NCBI RefSeq assembly: GCF_013282625.1
Contig: NZ_CP054020.1
Coordinates: 2,418,001 to 2,482,000, forward strand
Direction: 5' to 3'
DNA from: Thiomicrorhabdus xiamenensis
GTDB lineage: Bacteria > Pseudomonadota > Gammaproteobacteria > Thiomicrospirales > Thiomicrospiraceae
Length of the DNA: 64,000 nucleotides
The notes under the pieces are model-generated. The model was not told the DNA's origin. It did not search any database and was given only the letters and a program-made list of their open reading frames with translations. Below, piece by piece: positions 55,021-63,915 of this stretch; positions within the stretch are counted from its first letter, which is position 1, and every line of letters starts with the position of its first letter. Made by a program: the position numbers and the translations under genes.

Positions 55021-55218
55021 GTGGATCTGCAGAATCTGACTGTTCAATGTCCTTATTGCTGGAGCGAAATCGAGATTATTGTCGACCCCAGTGATCCATC
55101 GGAGCATTTCATCGAAGACTGTTCCGTCTGCTGCCGCCCGATCCATTTTCATAAAATCATACAGGATGACGGTGCTATCGAACTGATCGCCAAACACGAG
55201 GACGAATCCTATGACTGA
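55021..55218 (+). CDS. CPxCG-type cysteine-rich zinc-ribbon protein
   Basis: Small protein of the CPXCG family with two Cys pairs: VQCPYCWSEIE and EDCSVCCRPIHF, a zinc ribbon. Its first pair is CPYCW instead of CPYCG. I prefer the GTG at 55021, five bases after GGAAG, giving 65 residues as in family members; an ATG at 54988 or 54922 would add a tail without homology. It overlaps pdxH by eight bases, so the two are translationally coupled. Function unknown. Confidence 0.8.
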   Translation: MDLQNLTVQCPYCWSEIEIIVDPSDPSEHFIEDCSVCCRPIHFHKIIQDDGAIELIAKHEDESYD

Positions 55219-55882
55219 TAACGCACACAGCAACCACTCTAAACGTGATTTGAGCGCTTATCGCCAGCGCTATCTGCGCGGCGGACTGGACGAAAATGCC
55301 GTTCCGGCCCTGCCGACCGAACTGTTTGGAGAGTGGTTTGCGCAGTGTGAAGAAGCCGGAATCAATGAGCCGAATGCCATGATTCTGGCCACCGTGGATG
55401 AAGAAGGCCAGCCTTCCACCCGTACCGTACTGCTGAAGTACTTTGACGAACGCGGTTTCGTCTTCTATACCAATTACGGCAGTGACAAGGCCAAGCATAT
55501 CGCCAACAACGCCAAGGTCAGCCTGCTGTTTCTGTGGCTCGATCTTGAACGTCAGGTCAAAATCGAGGGCGTTGCTGAAAAAGTCTCTACCGCAGAATCC
55601 CTGAAATATTTCACCAGCCGCCCGAAAGGCAGTCAGATCGGTGCTTGGGTCAGCCAACAAAGTCAGGTCATCACCTCAAAAAAACTGCTGCTGACGCAAT
55701 ATCAGAAGATGCTCGACAAGTTCAAAAAAGGTGATGTACCCTTGCCGGATTTCTGGGGTGGATTCCGCGTCAAACCACACAAAATCGAATTTTGGCAAGG
55801 CGGCGACAACCGTCTCCATGACCGGATTCTATATACGAAAACAGACGAAAACCAATGGGATATCAGCCGTTTATCACCTTAG
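55211..55882 (+). CDS. pdxH: Pyridoxamine 5'-phosphate oxidase
   Basis: FMN-dependent oxidase making pyridoxal 5'-phosphate from PNP or PMP. 223 residues with FMN-binding STRTVLLKYFDERGFVFYTNYGSDKAKHI, the SRPKGSQIGAWVSQQS signature, and the C-terminal dimerisation motif PDFWGGFRVKPHKIEFWQGGDNRLHDR. Full length. Follows the CPxCG gene with overlapping codons; no gene of the pyridoxine pathway lies beside it. Confidence 0.97.
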   Translation: MTDNAHSNHSKRDLSAYRQRYLRGGLDENAVPALPTELFGEWFAQCEEAGINEPNAMILATVDEEGQPSTRTVLLKYFDERGFVFYTNYGSDKAKHIANNAKVSLLFLWLDLERQVKIEGVAEKVSTAESLKYFTSRPKGSQIGAWVSQQSQVITSKKLLLTQYQKMLDKFKKGDVPLPDFWGGFRVKPHKIEFWQGGDNRLHDRILYTKTDENQWDISRLSP

Positions 55883-55958
55883 ATTGTGCGCCATCAAGTC
55901 GGTTGTTGCTCCTTAAGGCTAAGATGAATTCCCAACCTCTTCCCTCTCAGGAGGAAGC

Positions 55959-57122
55959 ATGCCCGACTACTCAACACCTGGCGTTTACATTGCAGAAAAC
56001 GCAACTCTGCCGCCGACGATAACATCTGTCACAACGTCTATCACCGGCTTTGTCGGCGTAGCGGAAACCCGCTACCGGCTCAATCAACCGACAAAAATTC
56101 ACAGCTGGAAGGAATACACGCTCTGTTACGGACGCTACTCTCCCGCCGCACCTTATCTGGCTCCGGCTGTCTGCAGCTTTTTTAAGAATGGCGGCCAAGT
56201 CTGCTATGTCGTCAATGTCGCCGATCATAGTGACTCGTCACTGATCGGTTTCGATACAACGGATGGAAGCGCAGGCGGCCTGCAAAGCCTTAAAGCCGTC
56301 GATGAGGTCAGTACGCTCTGTATCCCCGGAGCTACTTCGCCGAGTGTGCAACTGGCCATGATTTCACACTGCGAGTCGCAAGGCGACCGGTTCTGCATCC
56401 TCGATTCGCAAGAAGCCGCAACGCTTACCGATATTCAGCAGCAGCGCACGCTTCTGCATTCCGATCAAGGATTTGCCGCTCTCTACTATCCGTGGATTGA
56501 AGTCGCCGTCGAAAAACATTCCGCCACAGGCGAATTACAGCTGGAAAACCGATTCATTCCGCCAAGCGGCGCCATCGCCGGGATTTACGCATGGAATGAT
56601 TTACAACGCGGCGTCCATAAGGCCCCGGCTAATCTGGTGATAAAGGATGCCATCAGTCTTGAGATGAACATTTCTCAATCGGAGCAAAGCCTGCTTAATC
56701 CACAAGGCATTAATTGCATTAGACTGATTGACGGCCGAGGAATTCGTTTCTGGGGTGCCAGAACGCTGGCGGAGAACTCCGATGAATTGAAATATGTGCC
56801 TGTTCGCCGTCTACTGCTTTTTCTGCAAGAGTCCATTCAAAAATCCACCCAATGGGCCGTGTTCGAGCCGAACGGTGAAGCGCTTTGGGCGAAAGTGCGG
56901 CTTTCTGTTGAAAATTTCCTGCTCCAGAACTGGCGTAAAGGAGCCTTTCAGGGAAGCCGTCCGGACGAAGCCTTCTTTGTGCGCTGCGATAAGAGCAGCA
57001 TGACGCAGGAAGAGATCCGCACAGGCATTTTGATCGTTACCATCGGCATCGCAGCAATCAAACCGGCGGAATTTATTGTCTTTAGAATTGCTCAGAAAAC
57101 AAGCACGGCCGACCCCGCCTGA
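55959..57122 (+). CDS. Orphan contractile-tail sheath-like protein
   Basis: 387 residues related to phage tail sheath proteins and the sheaths of extracellular contractile injection systems. It opens with STPGVYIAENATLPPTITSVTTSITGFVGVAE, the sheath N-terminal motif, and ends in the conserved C-terminal domain: GIRFWGARTLAENSDELKYVPVRRLLLFLQESI, WAVFEPNGEALWAKV, then FFVRCDKSSMTQEEI. The C-terminal handshake domain needed for polymerisation seems present. No tube, baseplate, spike or ClpV-like ATPase gene is nearby. AGGAGGAAGC precedes the ATG. The next gene, 18 bp on, encodes a periplasmic protein. Confidence 0.85.
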   Translation: MPDYSTPGVYIAENATLPPTITSVTTSITGFVGVAETRYRLNQPTKIHSWKEYTLCYGRYSPAAPYLAPAVCSFFKNGGQVCYVVNVADHSDSSLIGFDTTDGSAGGLQSLKAVDEVSTLCIPGATSPSVQLAMISHCESQGDRFCILDSQEAATLTDIQQQRTLLHSDQGFAALYYPWIEVAVEKHSATGELQLENRFIPPSGAIAGIYAWNDLQRGVHKAPANLVIKDAISLEMNISQSEQSLLNPQGINCIRLIDGRGIRFWGARTLAENSDELKYVPVRRLLLFLQESIQKSTQWAVFEPNGEALWAKVRLSVENFLLQNWRKGAFQGSRPDEAFFVRCDKSSMTQEEIRTGILIVTIGIAAIKPAEFIVFRIAQKTSTADPA

Positions 57123-57140
57123 AACAGGAACAGACAAGGT

Positions 57141-57617
57141 ATGAAACAGATAAAACAGTGGTTACTATTAACTGGCTTGGCACTGTCCTTCCAGGCTCAG
57201 GCATTCGAGTGTACCGTCGAGGAGTGGGACATTATCGTCCTCCAGCATCAGAATTTGTCCGCCGAGCTGACGCAGCAACTTCAAGAATATAAAGCGCTTT
57301 GCGCTTCCGATTTCAGCCAGTTTCCAGACGACAGCGCCTGCTCCTCCCTGATGCACAAAAACAAACAACTAACGGATATGACTGCTCGCCTTGACGAGAC
57401 ATTGCTTGGACTGAAACAAGAAGCCGACGAATGGAAGAAAATGAGCGAAGCCTGCCAGAGGAAGGAATTTACCAAACTGGCGGAAATCTCTCTGGTCAAA
57501 CACGATAATCTGCTTCGCTTAGTGGATAAGCTGACACACGGCGAAAACAGCTTGAAAAGCCGAATCCGTCAATGTCAGGAATCGCTCGGAAGAGAAAGCG
57601 AAAACCATTGCCACTGA
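57141..57617 (+). CDS. Periplasmic coiled-coil protein with six cysteines, unknown
   Basis: 158 residues. Signal peptide QWLLLTGLALSFQAQA, then FECTVEEWD. The mature region is almost all helix, with heptad-like Leu spacing (about 40-145) and Cys in CTVEEW, ALCASDF, DSACSSL, EACQRKEF, RQCQESL and NHCH, suggesting disulfide bracing. It starts 18 bp after the sheath-like gene and is probably cotranscribed. No family recognised. Confidence 0.7.
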   Translation: MKQIKQWLLLTGLALSFQAQAFECTVEEWDIIVLQHQNLSAELTQQLQEYKALCASDFSQFPDDSACSSLMHKNKQLTDMTARLDETLLGLKQEADEWKKMSEACQRKEFTKLAEISLVKHDNLLRLVDKLTHGENSLKSRIRQCQESLGRESENHCH

Positions 57618-57628
57618 CAAATACCCGT

Positions 57629-57943
57629 CTAAACGGACGGCTGCTTTTGAATCACGAACATTGCATCGAACTTGAAGCTTTGCAAAAACAAGTAGGCACT
57701 CTCGCTGACATTAATCAGTTTCAGGCGACTCGCTTCGAAATTGACGGCCTCATAAGCCCCGATAATATACGAAACAATATGACTGCCTAAGAATTCGACC
57801 CTGGCAAAATCAAGCATCAGCAACGTTTTAGGGCCAACTTGGTCACCCAGCAAACCTTTCAACTTACGACAGAAGGTGTTATCCAGAGAATCTTTAAGAT
57901 CAACCTTAAGCAGATTGGCGTTTTTTTGGTATTCGATCTTCAC
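57629..57943 (-). CDS. STAS-domain protein
   Basis: 104 residues from the GTG at 57943, eight bases after GGGAG; a TTG further upstream lacks a ribosome site. The fold follows the anti-sigma-antagonist STAS domain, with LLMLDFARVEFLGSHIVSYIIGAY in the place of the DLSGVxFIDSSGLGxLL segment; Ser of GSH is at the usual phosphorylation position. Typical partners are anti-sigma or HPt-like kinases; none is adjacent. Convergent with the sheath/periplasmic pair, 11 bp from its end. Confidence 0.75.
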   Translation of the reverse strand: MKIEYQKNANLLKVDLKDSLDNTFCRKLKGLLGDQVGPKTLLMLDFARVEFLGSHIVSYIIGAYEAVNFEASRLKLINVSESAYLFLQSFKFDAMFVIQKQPSV

Positions 57944-58315
57944 AAACTTTTCTCCCAAACACCCTGAAAAAACCAAAACAAATACAATTTCAACTTAAAA
58001 TACCGCACTAAATCAGCATTTAAACCGCATTAGTATCATACACGCAAAAACGCAATATAAAACACCAAGTAGCAATTTTTTACGATAAAAAGTCAATTTG
58101 CACGTGATATACAGCATTTCCCAGCGATTCAAAACCGTCAATATTGATCGGCAAGGTACTTTCAAACTATAAAAAAAACGGCGTTTTTTACAAGCCGTCG
58201 CCGGCAGTTTTCACAAAACAATCTCAGTTCCGTAACCTTTCATTCATCCCCTCTTTGGGTTTGATAAGATTGTTTTCACAACAAGATTTACAGCAAGTGA
58301 CACAGGACAATCAGC
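57944..58315. other. Intergenic region between the STAS gene and tas
   Basis: 372 bp, AT-rich, without a credible gene. It should contain both outward promoters. An imperfect hairpin ACGGCG...CGCCGG/GCCGTC occurs at about 58180-58205. ACAAGATTTACAGC near 58282 lies just before the tas ribosome site CAGGAC. Nothing else is recognised. Confidence 0.5.
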
Positions 58316-59362
58316 ATGCGTTATACAACTCTCGGAACAACGGACATCAAAGTCAGCCAAATCTGTCTGGGCACCATGACCTGGGGCGAACAGAATACTC
58401 TCGATGAAGCTTTCCAGCAGATGAACTTCGCCTTGGATCGCGGGGTTAATTTCTGGGATACCGCCGAACTCTACTCAGTTCCGCCGAAAGCGGAAACCTA
58501 CGGTTCGACAGAAACCATTATCGGCGAATGGTTTGCCAAACACGGACGACGCGACGAAGTCGTACTGGCCTCGAAAATAGCCGGGCCGGGCGAATTCGTC
58601 GAACATATCCGCGGCGGTAAAACCCGTTTTAACAAAGAGATGATTGAACAGGCACTAAACGCATCACTCAAACGCCTGCAAACCGACTACCTCGATCTTT
58701 ATCAACTGCATTGGCCAGAAAGAGAAACCAATTTTTTTGGTCAGCTCGGTTTTGCCTACCCGCAAAAAACCCAAGACGACCTGACGCCGATGGCCGAAAC
58801 CCTGGAGGCGCTCTCCGAACAGGTTAAGGCCGGTAAAATCCGTACTATCGGCCTATCCAATGAAACCGCTTGGGGAACCATGAACTTCCTGCATCTGGCC
58901 AAAAGCATGGGACTGGAAAAAATTGTCACCGTGCAGAACCCCTATAATCTGCTCAACCGCAGCTACGAGGTCGGACTGGCGGAAATCGCCCATCAGGAAC
59001 AGGTCGGGCTTCTGGCATACTCCCCTCTTGCGTTCGGCGTACTGGCCGGAAAATACCTGAACAATCAGCGCCCTGAAAATGCTCGTATCACGCTTTTCCC
59101 GCGCTTTGACCGGTATTTCAATCCGCAGGCGGATGCAGCGACTAAAGCCTATGTCGAACTTGCCCAGCAACACGGGCTATCTGCGGCGCAGATGGCACTG
59201 AGCTACATCAATTCGCGTCCGTTTGTCACCGCCAATATTATCGGCGCCACCACAATGGAGCAGCTGAAAGAGAATATCGAGTCGATTGATGTGGCACTAA
59301 GTGACGAGGTCCTGGCGGAAATCGAACAAATACATCAACGCTACACCTATCCGTCGCCATAA
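58316..59362 (+). CDS. tas: NADP(H)-dependent aldo-keto reductase Tas
   Basis: 348 residues of the aldo-keto reductase superfamily, full length for the Tas/YghZ group. Catalytic tetrad: Asp48 and Tyr53 (NFWDTAELYSVPP), Lys87 (VLASKIAG) and His132 (LYQLHWP). SNETAWG and the cofactor-phosphate region IIGATTMEQLKENIESID are present. E. coli Tas complements tyrosine auxotrophy in starved cells; the physiological substrate is unsettled. Monocistronic. Confidence 0.93.
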   Translation: MRYTTLGTTDIKVSQICLGTMTWGEQNTLDEAFQQMNFALDRGVNFWDTAELYSVPPKAETYGSTETIIGEWFAKHGRRDEVVLASKIAGPGEFVEHIRGGKTRFNKEMIEQALNASLKRLQTDYLDLYQLHWPERETNFFGQLGFAYPQKTQDDLTPMAETLEALSEQVKAGKIRTIGLSNETAWGTMNFLHLAKSMGLEKIVTVQNPYNLLNRSYEVGLAEIAHQEQVGLLAYSPLAFGVLAGKYLNNQRPENARITLFPRFDRYFNPQADAATKAYVELAQQHGLSAAQMALSYINSRPFVTANIIGATTMEQLKENIESIDVALSDEVLAEIEQIHQRYTYPSP

Positions 59363-59385
59363 GCCAAATAAGCCGACATAAGCAC

Positions 59386-59420
59386 AAAAATGCCAAGCCC
59401 GAATGAATCAGAGCTTGGCA
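59386..59420 (-). terminator. Terminator of the sulfurtransferase gene
   Basis: On the minus strand: TGCCAAGC, a 14-nt loop, GCTTGGCA, then five T. A second hairpin GACACCC/GGGTGTC lies closer to the gene at 59444-59464. Confidence 0.75.
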
Positions 59421-59481
59421 TCGCTTATCATTCCATTGCAGACACCCTGCAAGTGGGTGTCCTCTTAGGTAACAAATTCGA

Positions 59482-60333
59482 TTAGAAAGGTTTGCCTTCT
59501 TCGATCGGCAACTCAGGGATTCTCGACCACTCGTTCCAGGAACCGAAATACAGCTTAACATTTTCGATTCCGGCCGACTTCAGAGCCACCAGAGTATTCG
59601 AAGCGCGCGCGCCCTTGAAGCAATATAGATAGACTTCGCTGTCCTTAGTGATCCCCGCCGTTTTACACTCCGCCAGAATTTCATCCGGAGTCTTAAACAA
59701 CGGAACCAGTCCCGGCTTCATCATACGATACCATTCGATCCAAACCGCACCCGGCAAACGTCCTTTGCGTGGACAGAAATCTTTACCGTATGGCGATGAA
59801 CTGTCCGCAACCCATTCGTCAACGTCGCGAACATCCAATAGAATCTTGTCGCTATCCAACGCGGATAGAACATCCTCCTTGTCGATCATCAAGCTGTTTC
59901 CGGTATCTTTAAGCGGGAAGGTTTTCGCTTCCGGCGTCGGCGTTTCCAGACTGATTTCAAATCCTTCTGCATGCCACGCCTGATAGCCGCCATGCAAAAT
60001 CGACACATCTTCATAACCCAGGTAGTTCAAAAGAAAATAACCGCGACAGGATTGGCCGAAACCGGTGTTCATTGCATCTTCATACAGAACCGCCGTTTCA
60101 GCACCGGAAAGACCGGCTTCACCGAAGGTCGAAGCGAAATTCTCTTTCAACTCTTCAATCCCTTCCGGGGTCGAGGTTGCCAGAAAAGTAAAAATAGAAT
60201 GAATATTGACCGCACCGGGAATATGTCCCTGTTCGTAGGCCTCCGGTGAACGGGTGTCGATAATGACAACAGGCGTGTCACTTGAGAGCATTTCATTAAG
60301 TGTAGCCGCATTGACAAGTAGTGGACTTGGCAT
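59482..60333 (-). CDS. Tandem-rhodanese sulfurtransferase
   Basis: 283 residues from ATG 60333, ten bases after AAGGAG. Two rhodanese domains (about 1-130 and 150-283). The C-terminal active site is YLYCFKGARASNTL with Cys238; the loop CFKGAR differs from the CGSGVTA of mercaptopyruvate sulfurtransferase and the CRxGx(R/T) of rhodanese, so the donor is unclear. The inactive N-terminal domain keeps VVIIDTRSPEAYEQGHIPGAVNI and a Cys96. Cytoplasmic. It would suit thiosulfate or persulfide metabolism. Confidence 0.88.
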   Translation of the reverse strand: MPSPLLVNAATLNEMLSSDTPVVIIDTRSPEAYEQGHIPGAVNIHSIFTFLATSTPEGIEELKENFASTFGEAGLSGAETAVLYEDAMNTGFGQSCRGYFLLNYLGYEDVSILHGGYQAWHAEGFEISLETPTPEAKTFPLKDTGNSLMIDKEDVLSALDSDKILLDVRDVDEWVADSSSPYGKDFCPRKGRLPGAVWIEWYRMMKPGLVPLFKTPDEILAECKTAGITKDSEVYLYCFKGARASNTLVALKSAGIENVKLYFGSWNEWSRIPELPIEEGKPF

Positions 60334-60743
60334 CTTGTATCTCCTTAAGCGTAGGTTTTCAGTAGCGAAAGCGTTTATCAAGACGCATAAAATGTACTTA
60401 TCAAAAAAATAACAACAAATACAACAACTTAACTAACTTTAAGGCTTAATTTCCTCTTGGCAAACCCCGACTTTTACTCATAAAAAAACACAATAAGCAC
60501 CAAATTCAATCAATTAAACGGTGCATGCGATTCCAGAAATGAGCGACTTGCAAGCTCAAGCAAAAAATAAAATATTCTGCTTACGTCGAAATGTAAAACT
60601 CCTATACTTACTTAAAGTAAAAAAATCACATAATATATTTATTTGCTAAAAAATAGTCTTTTAAGAAACTATTCAGTCACAAAAGTTCTTCATCGTAAGA
60701 TTTAGTTCTGTTTGATTCAGCATTAATTTCGGGCATACACTCA
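60334..60743. other. AT-rich intergenic region before the TadG-like gene
   Basis: 410 bp without a coding frame of note. Short inverted repeats occur: TACTTAAAGTA near 60610 and AATAGT...ACTATT at about 60653-60674. No consensus promoter stands out. The region should contain the divergent starts of the sulfurtransferase and TadG-like genes. Confidence 0.5.
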
Positions 60744-62537
60744 ATGAAATCAACCTCTTATCGCAACCGGTTCTTTCGGCAACGCGGTTCCATCACCCTA
60801 ATGGGGGCAGGCGCCATTATTTCCGCCCTGTACGCCTTCAGCCTAGTCATGGAGTATTCCAAATTAAAAATCATTGATCATGAGCTGGATAACTATGCGA
60901 GAAGCATCGCCGAAACCGCACTCCGCTCGGAAATGGCCTTGACCCTGAAAGGTTACCAGGAAGGCAGCATGGACCTACAGATCTCCGACTACCTTTCAGA
61001 AAGTGTATTGCACACCCTCGGCTACAATTCCGACGAAGCGCCGTCCGACCGGGTTATTTACAAGGAATTGACCTACGGAAGAATAGAAGCCGACGGCGCT
61101 TTTTACGCCCTGGGGGACGAAAACCCTTACTACAGCGCCAGCAGCACACTAACGACGTACCGCAACAATCCCCGATTGGCGCTGGAAGAAATCGCCAGTG
61201 GCGACATGACGCCGGAAAATTTGCCTAAATTCAATGCCGTTGCCGTACAACTATGGACCAACGATAACTTTTTGAACCTGTACACGCCTGAAGGCCGGGC
61301 GATATTCGGAGCCGATCCGAGTAACCAGAAGTGCTACTGCGATATCCGCTATGAGATGTGCATGAATGGAGAACTCAGCAAACAGGATATTCTTGATGGC
61401 TTATACCCCAAAGATATCGAAAAACTCAAAAATCAGGGAGTCGTAAAAGTCCTGTTAAACGGCTTGCTTGATTTTGCGGCCATCCCGGCCCATTCATTGA
61501 CCGAAGCGCAAGCCGATGCACTTGCCGAAGCCATTGCCGACCCGGCCTCCGAAGCGCGCAGAAATTATTGTGAATACGGCTTTACGGCAACACATCCGAG
61601 TCTTTCCGACACCACCAAATACCCTTATATCGACTTTTTCAAACGTCAGGGCTGGATCGGCATCGAACCCTTTGTCGAAAATAACGGCATCATCGGCAAC
61701 CTGCTGGTTGAGAGCAACTTCTCAAAGGGCGACTATCTGCGGGCCGTAGGTCAGCTTCCGGTATTTGTGTATGATGGCGCCGATACACTAGCGAACGACG
61801 CCGGACTGGTGACCACCGTCGATGAACTGCTCCTACTTCTAAACCCCCTTTCGGGCGACGGCTCGATGCACCCGAAAAGTACCGACGGCGACAATTTGCA
61901 GAAAGGCGATCTTCTGGCCACAACCTTTAACGGACAAGGTTACCGCTGCTCGCTGCTGACCGTTAATGTCGATGTTACCCTGCTGAACTGGCTGACGGAT
62001 TTTCTAGGTCTCAGCAACCAGGTCCTAGCGATGCGGTGCGACGACCTCCTCAACAGTCTGCTTACGGTCGTTGACTCAATTGTCAGCCCCGTCCTCTGGC
62101 TCGTTTTAAAAATCCTCCCACTGGACTTACTACTCAACTGGCTGCTGGAAAATATTCTGGGATTCGGCCCGCTTGGAGACACGCTCATGAACCTGCTGGA
62201 CCCGGATGTGGTTGTTCATGATCCAATCTATATCGGCCGCTCCGGCACCTGCATTTACGGTACCGATTCGAGCAACCTTAACCCTCAAAGATGTCTGTAC
62301 AACGCTAACGACAGCGCCTACCAAAGCTGTAATTATCTGCTTTCCGCTGAAGATGAAAGCGGCCTGCCCAAAATTGAGGCGCCGAATCTGGTCAACCGGT
62401 TAAGTATTTTCCTTTTCGGCCCGGTGAAAGATTTCTCCGCCGGGGTGGAAAGCCTGAACTGCGAAATGCGTTACTTGCGCTATTCACCGACAAACCGCTG
62501 GGGGCTTGGCTCAGGCGGCTGGAAAGAGATCAATTAA
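60744..62537 (+). CDS. Large TadG-like surface/periplasmic protein
   Basis: 597 residues. The N-terminus FRQRGSITLMGAGAIISALYAFSLVMEYSKLKIIDHELDNYARSIAETALR has the Tad-type form: a basic QRGS start, one membrane helix (about 17-38), then an amphipathic helix, as in the pseudopilin-like TadE/TadG proteins. The remaining 540 residues are extracytoplasmic with scattered cysteine pairs (CYCDIRYEMC, CDDLL, CNYLL), acidic, and include hydrophobic LLNWLTDFLGL and WLVLKILPLDLLLNWLLENILGF stretches at about 415-490. No other tad genes are adjacent. Weak ribosome site. Function unknown. Confidence 0.65.
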   Translation: MKSTSYRNRFFRQRGSITLMGAGAIISALYAFSLVMEYSKLKIIDHELDNYARSIAETALRSEMALTLKGYQEGSMDLQISDYLSESVLHTLGYNSDEAPSDRVIYKELTYGRIEADGAFYALGDENPYYSASSTLTTYRNNPRLALEEIASGDMTPENLPKFNAVAVQLWTNDNFLNLYTPEGRAIFGADPSNQKCYCDIRYEMCMNGELSKQDILDGLYPKDIEKLKNQGVVKVLLNGLLDFAAIPAHSLTEAQADALAEAIADPASEARRNYCEYGFTATHPSLSDTTKYPYIDFFKRQGWIGIEPFVENNGIIGNLLVESNFSKGDYLRAVGQLPVFVYDGADTLANDAGLVTTVDELLLLLNPLSGDGSMHPKSTDGDNLQKGDLLATTFNGQGYRCSLLTVNVDVTLLNWLTDFLGLSNQVLAMRCDDLLNSLLTVVDSIVSPVLWLVLKILPLDLLLNWLLENILGFGPLGDTLMNLLDPDVVVHDPIYIGRSGTCIYGTDSSNLNPQRCLYNANDSAYQSCNYLLSAEDESGLPKIEAPNLVNRLSIFLFGPVKDFSAGVESLNCEMRYLRYSPTNRWGLGSGGWKEIN

Positions 62538-62541
62538 TCGC

Positions 62542-62961
62542 CTACCGGTTCTTTGCCGGAGTCATTCCCGAACGTCTGCAGAAAACCCGCGCGCCGATAA
62601 GTGCCGACGGAATGCCAGCAATACTGATCCACAGGATCAGTTCGGGGTGCTCTTTATTGGTACTCAACCAAACCGCCAGCACAAGAATGACTGTCGACAA
62701 CCCATAAACTGCTGCGCAATTAAGCCCTCCACGCTTCTTCACGACAAAGTAAAACGGTACACCGATAAGCATCGCAACGACCAACGCCATCACTGAACCG
62801 AGAATGGCAACAAGCAGCGAAATCACAAAATATCCAGAAAAATACGTGCTGATATCGGAACCTGCAATCAATAAGACCGTCAGTACTGTAAAAAACAGGG
62901 TTACGCCCGCCGCCAGGCTGGCAAGAGCAATATTCGCGACGACTTTCTTAAACTCATCCAT
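62542..62961 (-). CDS. Four-helix membrane protein, unknown
   Basis: 139 residues with four predicted transmembrane helices (about 8-32, 40-70, 82-100, 107-126) and a basic C-terminus. GAGGGATAACTT precedes the ATG. It ends four bases from the end of the convergent TadG-like gene. No conserved motif recognised. Confidence 0.75.
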   Translation of the reverse strand: MDEFKKVVANIALASLAAGVTLFFTVLTVLLIAGSDISTYFSGYFVISLLVAILGSVMALVVAMLIGVPFYFVVKKRGGLNCAAVYGLSTVILVLAVWLSTNKEHPELILWISIAGIPSALIGARVFCRRSGMTPAKNR

Positions 62962-63098
62962 AAGTTATCCCTCAGGCCTTGTACAACAAGCGTTCCTTTT
63001 GTCGGCAAAACATTATTTTTCGCTTCCCGAGTAAACACGGAGGATGTATTCTAAGTTATTCTTTCATACCCCCACAACTCAACGAGGAACAGACATTA

Positions 63099-63578
63099 AT
63101 GCCCCCGAAACGCTCTTTCAGCAAACTTAATCACTATCTCCAAAATCAAGCGGAAAATACCCTGTCCCAGAGCGTCACGCTCCTCAGGCTGATCTTTATT
63201 ATCTTCATGGTCATCTATCTCGCCGCCTGTCTCGTAAGCATCTCCAGTAAATTATTCGAATTCACCGTAATCCAGGGCATTCTGGATTTTCCTTCGATGA
63301 AGATTTTGCTCACCGACGCGCTGTTCACTCTGATCGTACTCGCTATCGTCAAAGCCCTGTTTATACACAACAGCTTCGACTACGCTCTGACATTTCTTGA
63401 AATCGCTTTCGTGGTCATTATCCGGAAACTGATTCTGCTGGATACCGTTCCCGAAGAAAACTGGACTCTGCTGATTCTCGGCGTGATCTCAACCGCGTTT
63501 TTCGTTTTGATCATCTATATCCATAACCTGAAACGTAAATGGCTGCTCGAAAAGCGCATTGAGGACAAGGACGAATAA
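63099..63578 (+). CDS. PsiE-like phosphate-starvation-inducible family membrane protein
   Basis: 159 residues from ATG 63099 (GAGGAA upstream); the longer open frame lacks a start signal. Four helices, with SISSKLFEFTVIQGILDF, ALFTLIVLAIVKALFI and the conserved FLEIAFVVIIRKLILLD, typical of the PsiE family (PF06146). Function in E. coli is unknown beyond phosphate-limited expression; no Pho box is seen here. Confidence 0.75.
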   Translation: MPPKRSFSKLNHYLQNQAENTLSQSVTLLRLIFIIFMVIYLAACLVSISSKLFEFTVIQGILDFPSMKILLTDALFTLIVLAIVKALFIHNSFDYALTFLEIAFVVIIRKLILLDTVPEENWTLLILGVISTAFFVLIIYIHNLKRKWLLEKRIEDKDE

Positions 63579-63663
63579 CCTCCGTCTGTTAGGGCAAGTG
63601 ATGACAAACCGCATGGCTTGCCAAAAAGACTATCGACTCCGAAACAGGGAATTTCGGGCAATA

Positions 63664-63696
63664 AAAAAGCCCGAGTTGAAAACTTCAACTCGGGCT
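63664..63696 (-). terminator. Terminator of the tRNA-Phe/tRNA-Leu operon
   Basis: Perfect 12-bp stem GCCCGAGTTGAA/TTCAACTCGGGC (63669-63680, 63684-63695); on the minus strand it is followed by six T. It lies eight bases beyond the tRNA-Leu 3' end. Confidence 0.92.
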
Positions 63697-63704
63697 TAAG
63701 AATA

Positions 63705-63788
<84 letters not shown>

Positions 63789-63793
63789 ATTTG

Positions 63794-63869
63794 TGGTGGT
63801 CGCACCTGGAATCGAACCAGGGACACATGGATTTTCAATCCATTGCTCTACCAACTGAGCTATGCGACC
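63794..63869 (-). tRNA. tRNA-Phe (anticodon GAA)
   Basis: 76 nt on the minus strand. Acceptor GGTCGCA pairs TGCGACC, D-arm TAGCTCAGTTGGTAGAGCA, anticodon stem ATGGA/TCCAT with loop TTGAAAA (anticodon GAA), T-arm CCCTGGTTCGATTCCAGG and encoded CCA. First gene of the tRNA operon. Confidence 0.97.
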
Positions 63870-63886
63870 TGAACTTGATGGCGCGT

Positions 63887-63915
63887 AGTATATAGAGCGC
63901 CCTGATAGCTGTCAA
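63887..63915 (-). promoter_or_regulatory. Stable-RNA promoter of the tRNA operon
   Basis: On the minus strand: TTGACA (63915-63910), exact 17-bp spacer, TATACT (63892-63887), then a GC-rich discriminator ACGCGCC, as in stringently controlled stable-RNA promoters. Beyond it, 63916-64000 shows no gene. Confidence 0.9.

Noticed and set aside
55959-57943. Prophage or complete contractile injection system
   Set aside because: Only a sheath-like gene is present; flanking genes are pdxH and tas, with no integrase, attachment repeats, tube or baseplate genes.
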